Part shown: piece by piece, positions 33,199 to 43,741 of the stretch
Numbering within the stretch: the first letter of the stretch is position 1
How the letters are laid out: every line of letters starts with the position of its first letter
Source of the DNA: Corallium rubrum
Taxonomy: Eukaryota > Cnidaria > Anthozoa > Scleralcyonacea > Coralliidae
Reading direction: 5' to 3'
Assembly: GCA_964035015.1 (NCBI GenBank)
Contig: OZ035998.1
Coordinates: 25,134,810 to 25,198,809 of the forward strand
DNA length: 64,000 nucleotides
Notes under the pieces: model-generated
Seen by the model: only the letters and a program-made list of their open reading frames with translations
What the model was told of the DNA's origin: nothing
Database searches by the model: none
Made by a program: the position numbers and the translations under genes

Positions 33199-33382
33199 AT
33201 GGCTTTATTTCTTTCTGCTAATATCCATCAAGGCGATGAACTGTGTAGCGTTCATTCTAGAGGCAAGCAATGTGCTGTTATGAGTTTATCGGCGCTTCTT
33301 ACAGCCCGAAATATCCCATTGTCCGCATGGTCGTTTACAACATTTAATAATGTCTTAATACAAGGAGACAAGATGTACTTAA
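33199..33382 (+). pseudogene. Cysteine-peptidase-like gene of element A, 5' part
   Basis: The frame starts at ATG 33199 just after a GTAAGT. It encodes LSANIHQGDELCSVHSRGK and QCAVMSLSALLT, the Q..G.QCA.MSL pattern of a papain-like active-site Cys in OTU/C76-type peptidases. It stops at 33382, where element B is inserted at a TTAA. The same frame resumes at 50426 with ALNNGLLVLDPGVEFLS. Such domains are known next to DUF6570/Helitron-type proteins and, as Ulp1-like domains, in some plant MULEs. Confidence 0.65.
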
Positions 33383-33527
33383 AGTGTCACTGAGACGAAA
33401 TTTGTACCCCTACTTTTTTCTCTATGAGCCTAAAGTGCATGTATCGAAGATTTACCAAACGAAGTTTCATGCTGATATTCGGAAAAGTAAAGCAGATATT
33501 GACGATATTAAAATTACATTATTCCGT

Positions 33528-33845
33528 CATGCCATCATTTCGCTTTGTTGTAGAAGATTGCAGCAATCAATATGATATTAAAGCAGGAGTATCCTTACAT
33601 AAGAGTCCAAGGATTCTAGTAATGAATGAGATTATTTTGCAGGATTGCGCAGCATATAAGCCCAATTGACAAATCATACGAGCAAACTGGGTTAGGTCCG
33701 TTTGTTTGGAACATATTAAACGCGCCGACACGCAGTTTAAACCAGATGATTCATAGTTTGTTTCAATCCATTTTCCATGAAGATTTTTAGAGCGACCTTA
33801 CTACAAACAAGAGGTTTTCAGCGTGGTAATATGCTTATTATTTGA
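33528..33845 (+). pseudogene. THAP-domain remnant
   Basis: MPSFRFVVEDCSNQ and AGVSLHKSP match the start of a THAP C2CH zinc finger. The first Cys position is lost, while the second (DCSN) is kept. After a frame break near 33660, WVRSVCLEHIK, FKPDD and SIHF continue the domain (the W..FV, P and HF positions), with a stop at the S.ICS.HF block. THAP domains bind DNA and are the N-terminal domain of Kolobok and P-element transposases. It lies 145 bp inside the left end of element B, on the + strand. Inactive. Confidence 0.6.
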
Positions 33846-34356
33846 AAGACTAACAAAACTTTGGAGGCAGAGGCAGAGCAGTCTCGAGCTCCAAGGAAGT
33901 GAACCGTTGGAAAATAAGCGAATATTTCTTGTTCCCTGTTCTTATACCATACCATGCTAATCATAGTTCCACTATACTTTTATTTAAGATCATAAAATAT
34001 ATCATGTAAGTAAAACAAACGAGAAGGAAGGTTGAATTTGATGTATTGTATTTGTATATATAAAATACATGTATATACTAGCAATTCATTTAGTATTTTA
34101 AAACTTAAAGAAAATGCTATTAGATGTTACAAAATAAATAGCATAACTATCTCAATAAATATACAGTCTGATTTGCAAAACAGCAAATCGTAAATACTAA
34201 TCTAAATATTTTAGGCGTAGAAAACTTAAGAAATTTAACCAAAACAATTCAACAAGCTGAAGCAGTTCAGCACATTATTGATACTTTAGTTATACTTATG
34301 AGTTTTAAAGATGGCGTCGACGTGGTCTTCGCAAGTTGATTACAAACAACTACATA

Positions 34357-35183
34357 ATTTTTCGTCTGTGGTCTTGTACGGTTCTACGTCTTCTCGCGAA
34401 GACGGAGCAAATTGTATGACGTTGAAAGGATAATTTCAAAGCGAAAGATTCGACATGTAAGTAAAGGTCTATTGTATTAACCTTGAAGGAATCTTCGGTT
34501 TTTTCTTTTCTCACTTTATTTGCGAAGCAGAAGAGCCACGCTATTAAATATTGATGTAATATTTAGGATACGGAATACTTAATAAAATGGACTGGTTGGC
34601 CGTTAGAAAGTTGCTCCTGGGAGCCATCAGAGAATTTAACTTCTGCCCTCTTAAGGTATGTTGGATTATATTTTTATTTGCGCAGAGTCCAAACTTGCAC
34701 AGTTAAAAATAATTTCCCATGTTATAATTATTAAATGGCTGTTCATTATTTTATAGAACTTATGAACGACCACCAAAACCAACTGACAGGCAGTTCTCAG
34801 ATGCCGGTAGGTCTCTGTACTGTGCAATTCAGAGTGGGTTAATGTCCAAATCTTTATTGCCAGTATCAGTGGAAATTCGTTTGGATGTGTGGCGCTATGT
34901 TGTTAATGGTAAAGGTACACCCTCAGATCATCCTGGACATACCATGTTTGAACGCCAAGAATTTTCAAGGCTTACAACTTTACCAACACACTGGTGGTAT
35001 TACCTGGATAAACATGGGGAAGGTATGGCTATTGATTTCCCCTTAAAGGTGAAAGCAGTGGTTTCCTGGTCTAGGAAAAAATTCATAAAGATGGGAGATG
35101 CTCTCTGTGAAGCACCTAGGATTCCTATTGAAAAATTACAAATAGGGATGGCTCGTAGAGCTTGTAACACTGACAATATTTAA
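34357..35183 (+). CDS. Chromodomain protein gene of element B (three exons)
   Basis: Exon 1 ends at 34456 before GTAAGT and encodes SRRRSKLYDVERIISKRK plus IRH. Exon 2 is 34567-34655 (acceptor ATTTAG, donor GTATGT): DTEYLIKWTGWPLESCSWEP and SENLTSALL. Exon 3 is 34757-35183 (acceptor TTATAG), ending in TAA. Exon phases 0 and 2 join cleanly. Exons 1-2 form a chromodomain: YDVERI strand, aromatic-cage Tyr/Trp (Y...YLIKW..W...WEP). Exon 3 gives RRPPKP-like linker and a domain with GHTMFERQEFSRLTTLP and KVKAVVSWSRKKF that I do not recognise. Upstream of about 34357 the frame meets a stop (an overlapping frame opens with an ATG at 34313), so the true start is unclear or damaged. A chromodomain would guide binding to methylated histone tails, plausibly for target choice. 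Confidence 0.6.
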
Positions 35184-35477
35184 GTGCCAAATGGAAAAAC
35201 CTTGGGAGTGAAAGGGTTAAAGTGAACAGAATATATTTTTTATTCATAATTACAGTATAATTATTAGTTTATAAAATGTGTCGTGTCTTACACAGCAGTG
35301 ATGGTTATGTAAACAAAATTGTGACACTATGGCAAATTTTTTAGTCTTATACATGTATTATTAAAGAAATAGAAAATTGATGCCCTGTATTTATATAACC
35401 TGATGAAAATGCTTCCAACTCACTCTTGCATTTGCATCAGGCTATATAAACACAGGCAGCCATTTTATACATATTAT

Positions 35478-35612
<135 letters not shown>

Positions 35613-36401
35613 ATAAACATGTCACAATGTGGCATTTAGTAACATTTGCTGCAGCGTTTTTATGCATCTAACCCTTGTATATATACCCATTTCCTTCAGT
35701 TTTGTTTTGATCTCTGCAGCAGACAAACTATATACATTTGCTGCCTGTTATTTTCGTCATCTTCATTTGCTGGTGATGATGACAACCTTTTTCTTTTCTT
35801 CCGTGTTTCCTTTATCTCTTTACCCCAATAAGCAGCATTGTGCTTGACATAAGATCTCGGTGTCCTCTCAAGGGCCATGAGATGTTGTTGTCGTTTATCA
35901 GCCAATAAGACATCCTTGGCAGCATCCCACTTATTTGATTTGGTTAGGTGAATTCGTCGGGCATCATCATTGTTCTTCTCAACACCTAAACAAGAAAATT
36001 ATACACAGGTATACAACATAGAAACAAACATGTATGTGTATCTTACCAGTTAACAGCACTTTACATTTGGCCATTTGAAGCAAGGCCATTTCAGATGGCT
36101 GTTTACCTTGTCCTGTAAATTGTTTGATGCCATTATGTCTTCTCATCATAGCAGGAACATGGTAGACAAGGCTGTGCATGTAAGGTGTCACTGCTTTCTT
36201 TCCATAACCCACGCATTTTCCTCCTAACTGCTCAAAAAGCTTAATCCATTCATTTGCCTATGATAAAGTAAAAATTGTTTAAAGTTTGAAATTACAGTAA
36301 ATAAATGTACTGTAAATAAAAGACATGATACCATGGATACCACAAGGATCCAAAAGTAGCTACCCAGTTACTCTTGGAAATTTACAGTAAATGTAATATA
36401 C

Positions 36402-36488
36402 CGTAATGATTCGAATAAGCGCCTGGGGTGCTTATTCGAGAGGGAGCACTTATTGGACGGACGGCGCTTATTCGTATCATTACGGTAT
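36402..36488. mobile_element. Short hairpin MITE (TACCGTAATGATTCGAATA ends)
   Basis: The arm TACCGTAATGATTCGAATAA with GCGCC is mirrored by GGCGCTTATTCGTATCATTACGGTA. 87 bp, within an intron of the D-D-E gene. Confidence 0.8.
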
Positions 36489-36801
36489 AACTACGTAACT
36501 TATTAAATATATATACAGTGTATACCTTTGTAAAATAGTCCACAACTTCTTGTTCATTTCCTTTGTTAACAGTTAATAAATTATATTATTATATACATAC
36601 TGTAATATTCACCTCGGCAAGTGCCAAGATAAAACTCATCTACGACGCATTGCGTGATTGAGACGATGTTCCCCACATGTGAAAAAAATCGTCCGACCAA
36701 TCAGAGATCGCAGACGATTTTTCTCACATGTGAAAAAAAAGTATCGAATTTTCCCGCCAATTACCGGCCAACGCTTCGCTCAATCAGTCAATCGCTTCGA
36801 A

Positions 36802-38150
36802 ATGGCTTCCCGTTTTGCAGACCTTGACATTTCTGTCGACGAATTCATCGAACAACAAGAAAATGAAAACACAAAGAGAAAAACTGAACAAAACCTATCA
36901 TTATTAAATCAGTTTCTTAGTAGCAAGAATGAAACTAGAAGCATTGAGGACATTCCTTCTGCGGAATTAAACCTTTACCTGAGCGAGTTTATTATTAAGG
37001 TTCGTACAAAACAAAATAAGGATTACGAACCAAATTCCTTGCGCGGTATGGTAGCCAGCTTCGAAAGACATTTAAAAAAGAAAAACTATGGTTTAAGTAT
37101 CATGAAAGATCTACACAGTTTGAACAGACTCGAAAAGCTTTGGTTTCAAAACAAAAGGATTTAAAGCGACAGGGAAAAGGAAATAAACCGAATGCTTCGT
37201 CTGCTCTCAGCGAAGACGACATAGCTGTTTAGTATGAAAAAGACTTGCTGGGCACATCCAGTCCCGAGGCTTTACTGAACACTCTTTGGTTCAACAATAC
37301 AATACACTTTGGATTACGTGGCTGTAAAGAGCATCGCGATATGACTTGGGGTGACGTGAAATTACATAAAACGGTCAGTGGCGAGGAATATTTGGAATAC
37401 AACGAAAGGCAAACAAAAACACGCTCGGTGGAAAACACCAGAGATGTGCGAAAAGTAACTCCAAAAATGTTTTCCGTACCGGGAAATAAAAGAGATCCTA
37501 TTGCTGCGTATAAACTCTTTGCAGAAAAACGTCCGGCAGAAATGAACAGCTACGATAGCCCATTTTATCTTGCTGTAAACAATTTAAAGAAACCTGAATC
37601 CGTTTCATGTAAAGCTTGGTTCAAAAAAGCCCCAGCCGGGGTTAATAAACTAAATTCGATAATGAAGAACATGGCTGCGAAAGCTGGACTTACTACCAAA
37701 TTTACCAACCACAGCGGAAGGAAAACAATGATGCAGGCCTTGGTAAACCAAAACTTTCCACCAACAGACATTATTCAACTGTCGGGCCACAAGAACCTGC
37801 AGAGTGTTACTCATTATTCCACTGTCAACGAGTCACAGCAAATGGAAATGTCGAGAACTCTCAGTTCAGTCACCACTGGAAACCTGAGTCATTTGTCTAA
37901 CTTGACCACTGGAAACTCGGAGGTTCCAGTTCACACGTCGACGAACAGGCAGAAAGCGACAATCGAACACAAAGTCGAAGAACAACATGCTATGCCGGCG
38001 CTGTTTTCGAACGCAACGATAAGTGGAGGGAGTATAAATATATCAATAAACACTCTCAAGCAGTCTCCAACACTATCTATAACAAATGTGGATAGCCCAC
38101 CAAAAACATACAAACGTTTAAAACTTCTGAGCGATTCTGAGTCAGATTGA
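36802..38150 (+). pseudogene. Crypton-type tyrosine recombinase (copy 1)
   Basis: Start ATGGCTTCCCGTTTTGC at 36802. The N-terminal part (FADLDISVDEFIEQQEN; LNLYLSEFIIKV; NSLRGMVASFERHL) is the core-binding domain of DUF3504/Crypton recombinases. After a one-base shift near 37135 and one stop (TAG at 37230) the catalytic part gives NNTIHFGLRGCKEHRD (first Arg), TNHSGRKTMM (H-x-x-R), IIQLSGHKN, and VTHYSTV (nucleophile Tyr). The C-terminal tail is Ser/Thr-rich and ends SDSESD. It sits inside an exon of element B's D-D-E gene. Two lesions. Relatives cut and join DNA at short direct repeats via a circular intermediate. Element ends were not resolved. Confidence 0.85.
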
Positions 38151-38358
38151 ACTACACTTTTTTGAAACAGTTTATACAGTTTTAGCCACCGGTAGGTGGC
38201 GACAACTTGTCTAGTTATGTATTTTTATGTGTTGAGTTGTCAAATGGCTTCCTTTTGACTATAATTAAATCTTTATAGCTGTATACGTTGATTGTTAATT
38301 TGTTAGGATGATTGTTTTCACTTTTTCATATTAAACTAATAAATGTTGTAAACACATT

Positions 38359-38540
38359 AGTAGATAACCCCCCCCATATACCGACACAAAGGGATGCCGC
38401 CTCATTAAATATTCAGCGTGACTCACGCATGACTCACGCACCATGACTCACGCATGACTCACGCATGACTCACGCCTGTGACATGTTTGGGCAAGATTGG
38501 AATATAGTTAGTGCGTATGAAGTTATATAAATTGAATAAT
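38359..38540 (+). repeat. Left terminal inverted repeat of the Polinton-like element
   Basis: It starts AGTAGATAACCCC, followed by ATATACCGACACAAAGGGAT, GCCGCCTCATTAAATATTCA and five ACTCACGC(ATG) iterations, then TGGGCAAGATTGGAATA. Its mirror is 44345-44527, which has more ACTCACGCATG iterations. Confidence 0.9.
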
Positions 38541-38765
38541 ATGGAGACTTTGAATATTATATTAACCTAAATGATCAAACGGTCTTATACACGTTTTGTG
38601 GCAATAAATGTTAACAATTTTAGAGAGTTATCGTTTACTTTGGCCTAGTTTGTAGAGGAACGAAACAGAAATGGATAGAGACACTTTATATTTTTTATCT
38701 TAAACCTGGTTTGTAGGAATTTAGCGGGTTTTTGGTTAAGTAATCTTAGTGTTATTTACGAAGAA

Positions 38766-39023
38766 ATGAATGTTGACAGTTTTGGTCGAATTATCGCTTA
38801 TCTAACCCTAGTGTATAGAGTATACGAATCCTTGGATGAAGAATCAATTCGAGAAGCCGTAAAAAGAAGAACGATCAATGATTTCATGAGAAAATATAAA
38901 CGGAATAACTCTTCAAGCTGGTTGCTACGCTTTCTGTTACTAAGTGTGATATTTGCATATTTATCCTCAGTGCACGTGCAGGAGACAAAAGAGAAACTCA
39001 TTAGGGACAATTATGAGGATTAG
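38766..39023 (+). CDS. Small single-pass membrane protein of the Polinton-like element
   Basis: 85 codons. Polar N-terminal half (ESLDEESIREAVKRR), then one likely membrane segment (WLLRFLLLSVIFAYLSS, residues ~53-69) and a charged tail. The mirrored copy in the right arm (about 43275-43500) is destroyed by two 31-bp direct repeats (43360-43421) and other changes. Function unknown. It reads outward-in, opposite to the next gene. Confidence 0.45.
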   Translation: MNVDSFGRIIAYLTLVYRVYESLDEESIREAVKRRTINDFMRKYKRNNSSSWLLRFLLLSVIFAYLSSVHVQETKEKLIRDNYED

Positions 39024-39103
39024 GCAAGTCTAGGCGAGAAAGTCATTAACAACACACGTACATGTAATACAGAATTTAAACTATTTTATTGAGAAATATA
39101 TCT

Positions 39104-39778
39104 TTACACAAAAAAGTCTTGATTATTTAGTGATCTATCGGTAACACTAGCATATGGGCATACAGTACATCTTATAATCCGAAGGCATGGATCATGAGTC
39201 TTGAATTCTGTACCACAAACATTACATATCAGATTTCGAATAACACATTTGTTAAAATATTTCCACAAACACGTAGGACACTCAATTACATGTGTAAAAT
39301 TAACAGGATTCTGACAACGTTCGCAATCAACAGGTTCGTCAATTATAGAATTTTCTGATTCTATTTCGGTGTAATCTTTATCGTGTTCTGAATCTTCTTC
39401 GGAGGACGTTTCTTCGTTTTCGCTCTCTGATTCTGTTTCTTCTTCTGCCTGCGCCAACATTGTCAGCACTCGAACATTTTCGATAAGGTTTTTGTCAATG
39501 TTAATGTCGGCGAGTCCTTTTACAAATACATTTAGACCAGCTGGTTCGGGAATTCCTGAGACGTAAGGTGATACGCAGTATTCTACCAATTCGGCTATTT
39601 TTGTGTTTGGTATAGTTCTTCCTTGATACACAATTTCTCCTTTGGGATTCCATGTTAAGTTGACATAGGACGCGAGTAAAGTATTCAGTAAAGAAGACGC
39701 TGTCGCTTCATCGACTCCGTAGTCAAAGTGTGACAGTATTTCTTTAACACGAAAATCATCATGTAATCTTTCTCCCAT
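39104..39778 (-). CDS. 224-aa zinc-ribbon protein, left copy
   Basis: Intact frame from MGERLHDDFRVKE. The N-terminal half (~110 residues) has no recognised domain (TASSLLNTLLASYVNLTW). The middle is very acidic (EEETESESENEETSSEED). The C-terminal part has Cys pairs C-x2-C (CERCQ), C-x2-C (CPTC), C-x2-C (CNVC) and C-x2-C, looking like one or two zinc ribbons. It is in tandem behind the 105-aa gene (45 bp apart, same strand). The right copy 42517-43191 differs by one residue (T/S at about 32). Unknown function, presumably viral-type accessory or DNA-binding. Confidence 0.75.
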   Translation of the reverse strand: MGERLHDDFRVKEILSHFDYGVDEATASSLLNTLLASYVNLTWNPKGEIVYQGRTIPNTKIAELVEYCVSPYVSGIPEPAGLNVFVKGLADINIDKNLIENVRVLTMLAQAEEETESESENEETSSEEDSEHDKDYTEIESENSIIDEPVDCERCQNPVNFTHVIECPTCLWKYFNKCVIRNLICNVCGTEFKTHDPCLRIIRCTVCPYASVTDRSLNNQDFFV

Positions 39779-39822
39779 CGTGTTCAGGGTTCGAATGAGG
39801 GTCTTTACAAAATATCGTTCTT

Positions 39823-40140
39823 TTATATTAGTTCTGCGAGTCCGTCTAAAACAGGACCAAGTAAGACATCAAGAAATCCTGCACCTTTTTGAACCAGTAT
39901 CTCCTTTTTTCTCATAAAACTACTTCGGGGACTAGCCAAAGTTGATATGTCGTCGCTATAAGGCTTAACGTCTTCAAGCAAAGCAGGTGATAATTGATAT
40001 TGCATTGACCAAAAGTTAAACATACAATCACAAATGCATCTAATTTGCTCGGGGCTTGCAGTCTCCAACAGAGCTCGCTGTTGAATAGGTTCACTTGTAC
40101 ATAAAAGTTCAAGAAACGGTTTGTGCTTTTTGATCAACAT
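39823..40140 (-). CDS. 105-aa helical protein of the Polinton-like element, left copy
   Basis: Frame MLIKKHKPFLELLCTSEP to LGPVLDGLAELI. The N-terminal helix, SPEQIRCICDC segment, then KKEILVQKGAGFLDVLLGPV with a hydrophobic C-terminus. This layout (leucine-rich N-half, polar middle, ...Q.GGFL..LL.PVL..L end) is one I associate with small proteins encoded by Polintons and adintoviruses, of unclear role. Differs from the right copy 42155-42472 at three positions. Confidence 0.7.
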   Translation of the reverse strand: MLIKKHKPFLELLCTSEPIQQRALLETASPEQIRCICDCMFNFWSMQYQLSPALLEDVKPYSDDISTLASPRSSFMRKKEILVQKGAGFLDVLLGPVLDGLAELI

Positions 40141-40197
40141 CTCTATTTGACAGTCAGTGTCTAAATGAGGAAAACGCTACCAAAACACACATTTTAA

Positions 40198-40443
40198 GAG
40201 GAGGAGGAGGAGGAGAAAGAGGAGGAGGAGGAGGAGGAGAAAGAGGAGGAGGAGGAGAAAGAGGAGGAGGAGGAGGAGGAGGAGAAAGAGGAGGAGGAGG
40301 AGGAGGAGGAGGAGAAAGAGGAGGAGGAGGAGGAGGAGAAAGAGGAGGAGGAGGAGGAGAAAGAGGAGGAGGAGGAGGGGGAGGAGAAAGAGGAGGAGGA
40401 GGAGAAAGAGGAGGAGGAGGAGGAGAAGAGGAGGAGGAGGAGG
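40198..40443. repeat. (GAGGAG)n purine-strand repeat, left arm boundary
   Basis: GGA-rich array with AGAAAGAGGAGG interruptions. The mirrored (CTCCTC)n array is 41928-42099. These form the inner boundaries of the palindromic arms. Long poly-Leu/Ser/Pro frames across it are artefacts. Confidence 0.95.
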
Positions 40444-40533
40444 AACAAATAAACACACACACATACATACAAAAGCATTTAGCTTAAAAATATTTATTTC
40501 GGTTTTCGTTCAAACATATACATATCAAAAGTA

Positions 40534-41865
40534 TTAGTAAGGTCTGCTTCTTAGATTATATTTAGGCGTTTTTATTTTAAAGGTAGCGTGATAGTCTTTC
40601 TTGTCCTCTGATGATAATTGTGATACATCTTCTTTTGTCATGGGTAAATATTTTGATCTAGTCATCATTAGATGGTGTTCATACTCTTCTCTATCATCTG
40701 GGGTCATCTTTGCCAAGTCACTTTCTTTCCAATCCGAAGAGCTTTCCCAATTATGAAAGAAATTATGTTTAAGCGTCGGTTGTTCAACGGTAGGAGGCGG
40801 TGTTACAAAATAGGTTTTAGGTGTAGCAGGGAAACCCCACGGAAGATCGTCAGTTTCTTGCTTTATCTCTGGTGTCAAATTTTCTGTATTTTTCCAAGGT
40901 TGAAGATTAGTCAGAGGTTGAGACTGATTTTGCAGTTGGTTTTGAAACGTCAGAAAACGTCCGAGCTGATTGGAGTAAAGTATGTTCTTTTCTTCAGGTG
41001 TTAACTGTGGCGCTTGTACAATATCTTGCATTTTTTGTTCTGTATTGTACATGGCATTAACGATCGGAGGTAATTGATAGGATTGCTTTTGTATGAAGCT
41101 ACCCAGCTGTTGCTGCAGGCTGGAGCTGTTTTCTCCAGGTAGAACATTGGTCTTGAGGCGGTGATCGTCGTCCGTAGTCGGCTTTAGATCAAGCATTAAA
41201 TAACCATGAGGGCGACTTGTGGCTTCCTCATAACTCTTCATAAATTCATGGACATGACCTGGGTTCACCTGCCGTGCCAAGACAGAAATTTGTTGCTTAT
41301 CCCTCGGAGACTTAAAGAGCACAATATAGTGTGCGTTGAGGCTGATGTTTCTTGTTTCTTTGCCTTGATGAAATATATTCTGAACAATGTAGATCACGGA
41401 GAGATTCCTGTGATGACTTCCTTAGTAAATAAATTAGCAATACGCTTATCTCTTCCTGACTGATCCATGAGATCATCGAGGACGATCAGGTTACGTTGAG
41501 AGACTTCAAGAAAATTATCAGAGTCAATGTCGGAAGGTATACCCTCGTAGAATTCGATGCCTGGTATTGTCTTGATCATTTCTAAATACATGGGCTGCCA
41601 TTGTCCATAACACCAAATGATACGTTCGGGAGGAGGATTAATCGTAGTTTGGGCGTTTTCCAGCAGCGTTTTTACCCATACTGTTTTACCACTCTGTGTG
41701 CATCCAGCGACAATGCAAGTAAATGGATGCTGCATGACTGTTGCGTCATTGAGAAGATGTGCTGGTCTTGAATAAGTACTGTTTTTATGGAAATTTTTTA
41801 TATGACGTTGCATGTTGAATAGTGTAGAAAACGTTTTTCCACAAGTGCTGCAGACATAAGACATG
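40534..41865 (-). pseudogene. C2H2 finger-packaging ATPase gene (FtsK/A32 type), one frameshift
   Basis: From ATG at 41865: a C2H2 finger (CSTCGKTF...H.KNFH, residues ~4-27), then CIVAGCTQSGKTVWVKTLL (Walker A), PERIIWCYGQWQPMY, and NLIVLDDLMDQ (Walker B). A single G is missing near 41397 (before the HHRNLSVIYIVQN block), so the frame shifts. The second part has IYIVQNIFHQGKETRNISLN, LFKSPRDKQQ and PHGYLMLDLKP, then a ~190-residue Gln/Pro-rich tail ending TPKYNLRSRPY. This is the HerA/FtsK-like DNA-packaging ATPase of Polintons and adintoviruses, which pumps DNA into capsids. The N-terminal zinc finger is an added feature. It lies in the unpaired centre of the palindrome. Confidence 0.9.
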
Positions 41866-41927
41866 TTCACTCGTTGAAGAGCATGAGCAGAATAAAAATT
41901 TCTAGAGAATGTCATATTATTTATTTC

Positions 41928-42099
41928 TCCTCCTCCTCTTTCTCCTTCCCCTCCTCTTTCTCCTCCTCCTCCTCCTCCTCCTCTTTCTCCTCCTCCTCCT
42001 CCTCCTCCTCTTTCTCCTCCTCCTCCTCCTCCTCCTCCTCTTTCTCCTCCTCCTCCTCCTCTTTCTCCTCCTCTTTCTCCTCCTCCTCCTCCTCCTCTT
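41928..42099. repeat. (CTCCTC)n repeat, right arm boundary
   Basis: Mirror image of 40198-40443, shorter by about 70 bp. Confidence 0.95.
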
Positions 42100-42154
42100 A
42101 AAATGTGTGTTTTGGTAGCGTTTTCCTCATTTAGACACTGACTGTCAAATAGAG

Positions 42155-42472
42155 ATGTTGATGAAAAAGCACAAACCGTTTCTTGAACTTTTATGTACAA
42201 GTGAACCTATTCAACAGCGAGCTCTGTTGGAGACTGCAAACCCCGAGCAAATTAGATGCATTTGTGATTGTATGTTGAACTTTTGGTCAATGCAATATCA
42301 ATTATCACCTGCTTTGCTTGAAGACGTTAAGCCTTATAGCGACGACATATCAACTTTGGCTAGTCCCCGAAGTAGTTTTATGAGAAAAAAGGAGATACTG
42401 GTTCAAAAAGGTGCAGGATTTCTTGATGTCTTACTTGGTCCTGTTTTAGACGGACTCGCAGAACTAATATAA
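42155..42472 (+). CDS. 105-aa helical protein, right copy
   Basis: Inverted duplicate of 39823-40140. Starts MLMKKHKPFLELLC. Substitutions seen: I/M at 3, S/N at about 29, F/L at about 40. Intact, 44 bases upstream of the next gene, same strand. Confidence 0.7.
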   Translation: MLMKKHKPFLELLCTSEPIQQRALLETANPEQIRCICDCMLNFWSMQYQLSPALLEDVKPYSDDISTLASPRSSFMRKKEILVQKGAGFLDVLLGPVLDGLAELI

Positions 42473-42516
42473 AAGAACGATATTTTGTAAAGACCCTCAT
42501 TCGAACCCTGAACACG

Positions 42517-43191
42517 ATGGGAGAAAGATTACATGATGATTTTCGTGTTAAAGAAATACTGTCACACTTTGACTACGGAGTCGATGAAGCGACAGCGTCT
42601 TCTTTGCTGAATAGTTTACTCGCGTCCTATGTCAACTTAACATGGAATCCCAAAGGAGAAATTGTGTATCAAGGAAGAACTATACCAAACACAAAAATAG
42701 CCGAATTGGTAGAATACTGCGTATCACCTTACGTCTCAGGAATTCCCGAACCAGCTGGTCTAAATGTATTTGTAAAAGGACTCGCCGACATTAACATTGA
42801 CAAAAACCTTATCGAAAATGTTCGAGTGCTGACAATGTTGGCGCAGGCAGAAGAAGAAACAGAATCAGAGAGCGAAAACGAAGAAACGTCCTCCGAAGAA
42901 GATTCAGAACACGATAAAGATTACACCGAAATAGAATCAGAAAATTCTATAATTGACGAACCTGTTGATTGCGAACGTTGTCAGAATCCTGTTAATTTTA
43001 CACATGTAATTGAGTGTCCTACGTGTTTGTGGAAATATTTTAACAAATGTGTTATTCGAAATCTGATATGTAATGTTTGTGGTACAGAATTCAAGACTCA
43101 TGATCCATGCCTTCGGATTATAAGATGTACTGTATGCCCATATGCTAGTGTTACCGATAGATCACTAAATAATCAAGACTTTTTTGTGTAA
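42517..43191 (+). CDS. 224-aa zinc-ribbon protein, right copy
   Basis: Inverted duplicate of 39104-39778 with one amino-acid difference (NSLLASY instead of NTLLASY). Same acidic middle and Cys-pair C-terminus. Both copies are open, which suggests selection or very recent duplication. Confidence 0.75.
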   Translation: MGERLHDDFRVKEILSHFDYGVDEATASSLLNSLLASYVNLTWNPKGEIVYQGRTIPNTKIAELVEYCVSPYVSGIPEPAGLNVFVKGLADINIDKNLIENVRVLTMLAQAEEETESESENEETSSEEDSEHDKDYTEIESENSIIDEPVDCERCQNPVNFTHVIECPTCLWKYFNKCVIRNLICNVCGTEFKTHDPCLRIIRCTVCPYASVTDRSLNNQDFFV

Positions 43192-43741
43192 AGATATATT
43201 TCTCAATAAAATAGTTTAAATTCTGTATTACATGTACGTGTGTTGTTAATGACTTTCTCGCCTAGACTTGCCTAATTCTCATAATTGTCCCTAATGAGTT
43301 TCTCTTTTGTCTCCTGCACGTGCACTGAGGATAAATATGCAAATATCACACTTAGTAACAGAAAGCGTAGCAACGCTTTCAAAGTAATAAAGAAAGCGTA
43401 GCAACGCTTTCAAAGTAATAAACCGCTTTGGGTTTATATTTTCACACTTAAAATCGTTCTTCTTACGGCTTCTCGAATTGATTCTTCATTCTATCTTCCT
43501 ACAATTTCCTCACTTATAAAGAAGGGTTTAGTTAGCAATAATTCTAGGATGACTTACTCTGTTTGAATATTTAGGTATTACACCTTTTTTATTGCTATTA
43601 GCCGAATACTTTAATGTCATCGCCCCAATTAACCCCTCATGAGATTTATTATACGGGGAAGACAACATAACGAGTATTTTATTGTACTCTTTACTGATTT
43701 GGTGGTTCTTAAAAGAACCGTTTTTGAAAAATGATATGGAC

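Larger units (their letters stand above)
42100..43503. repeat. Right arm of the palindrome (inverse of 38832-40197)
   Basis: Reverse complement of the left arm at roughly 99% over both genes and the spacer between them; only a few base changes were noticed. The outer ~150 bp has diverged by insertion of 31-bp repeats. Near-identity implies recent duplication or ongoing gene conversion. Confidence 0.9.

Noticed and set aside
40154..40478. Pro-, Leu- and Ser-rich frames over the GGA/TCC arrays (also 41874-42118)
   Set aside because: Low-complexity translations of a trinucleotide repeat.
41866..42200. Upstream extension of the packaging ATPase frame to 42200
   Set aside because: The added part is antisense to the 105-aa gene plus poly-Gly/Arg from the repeat. 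The Met at 41865 before the zinc finger is the sensible start.
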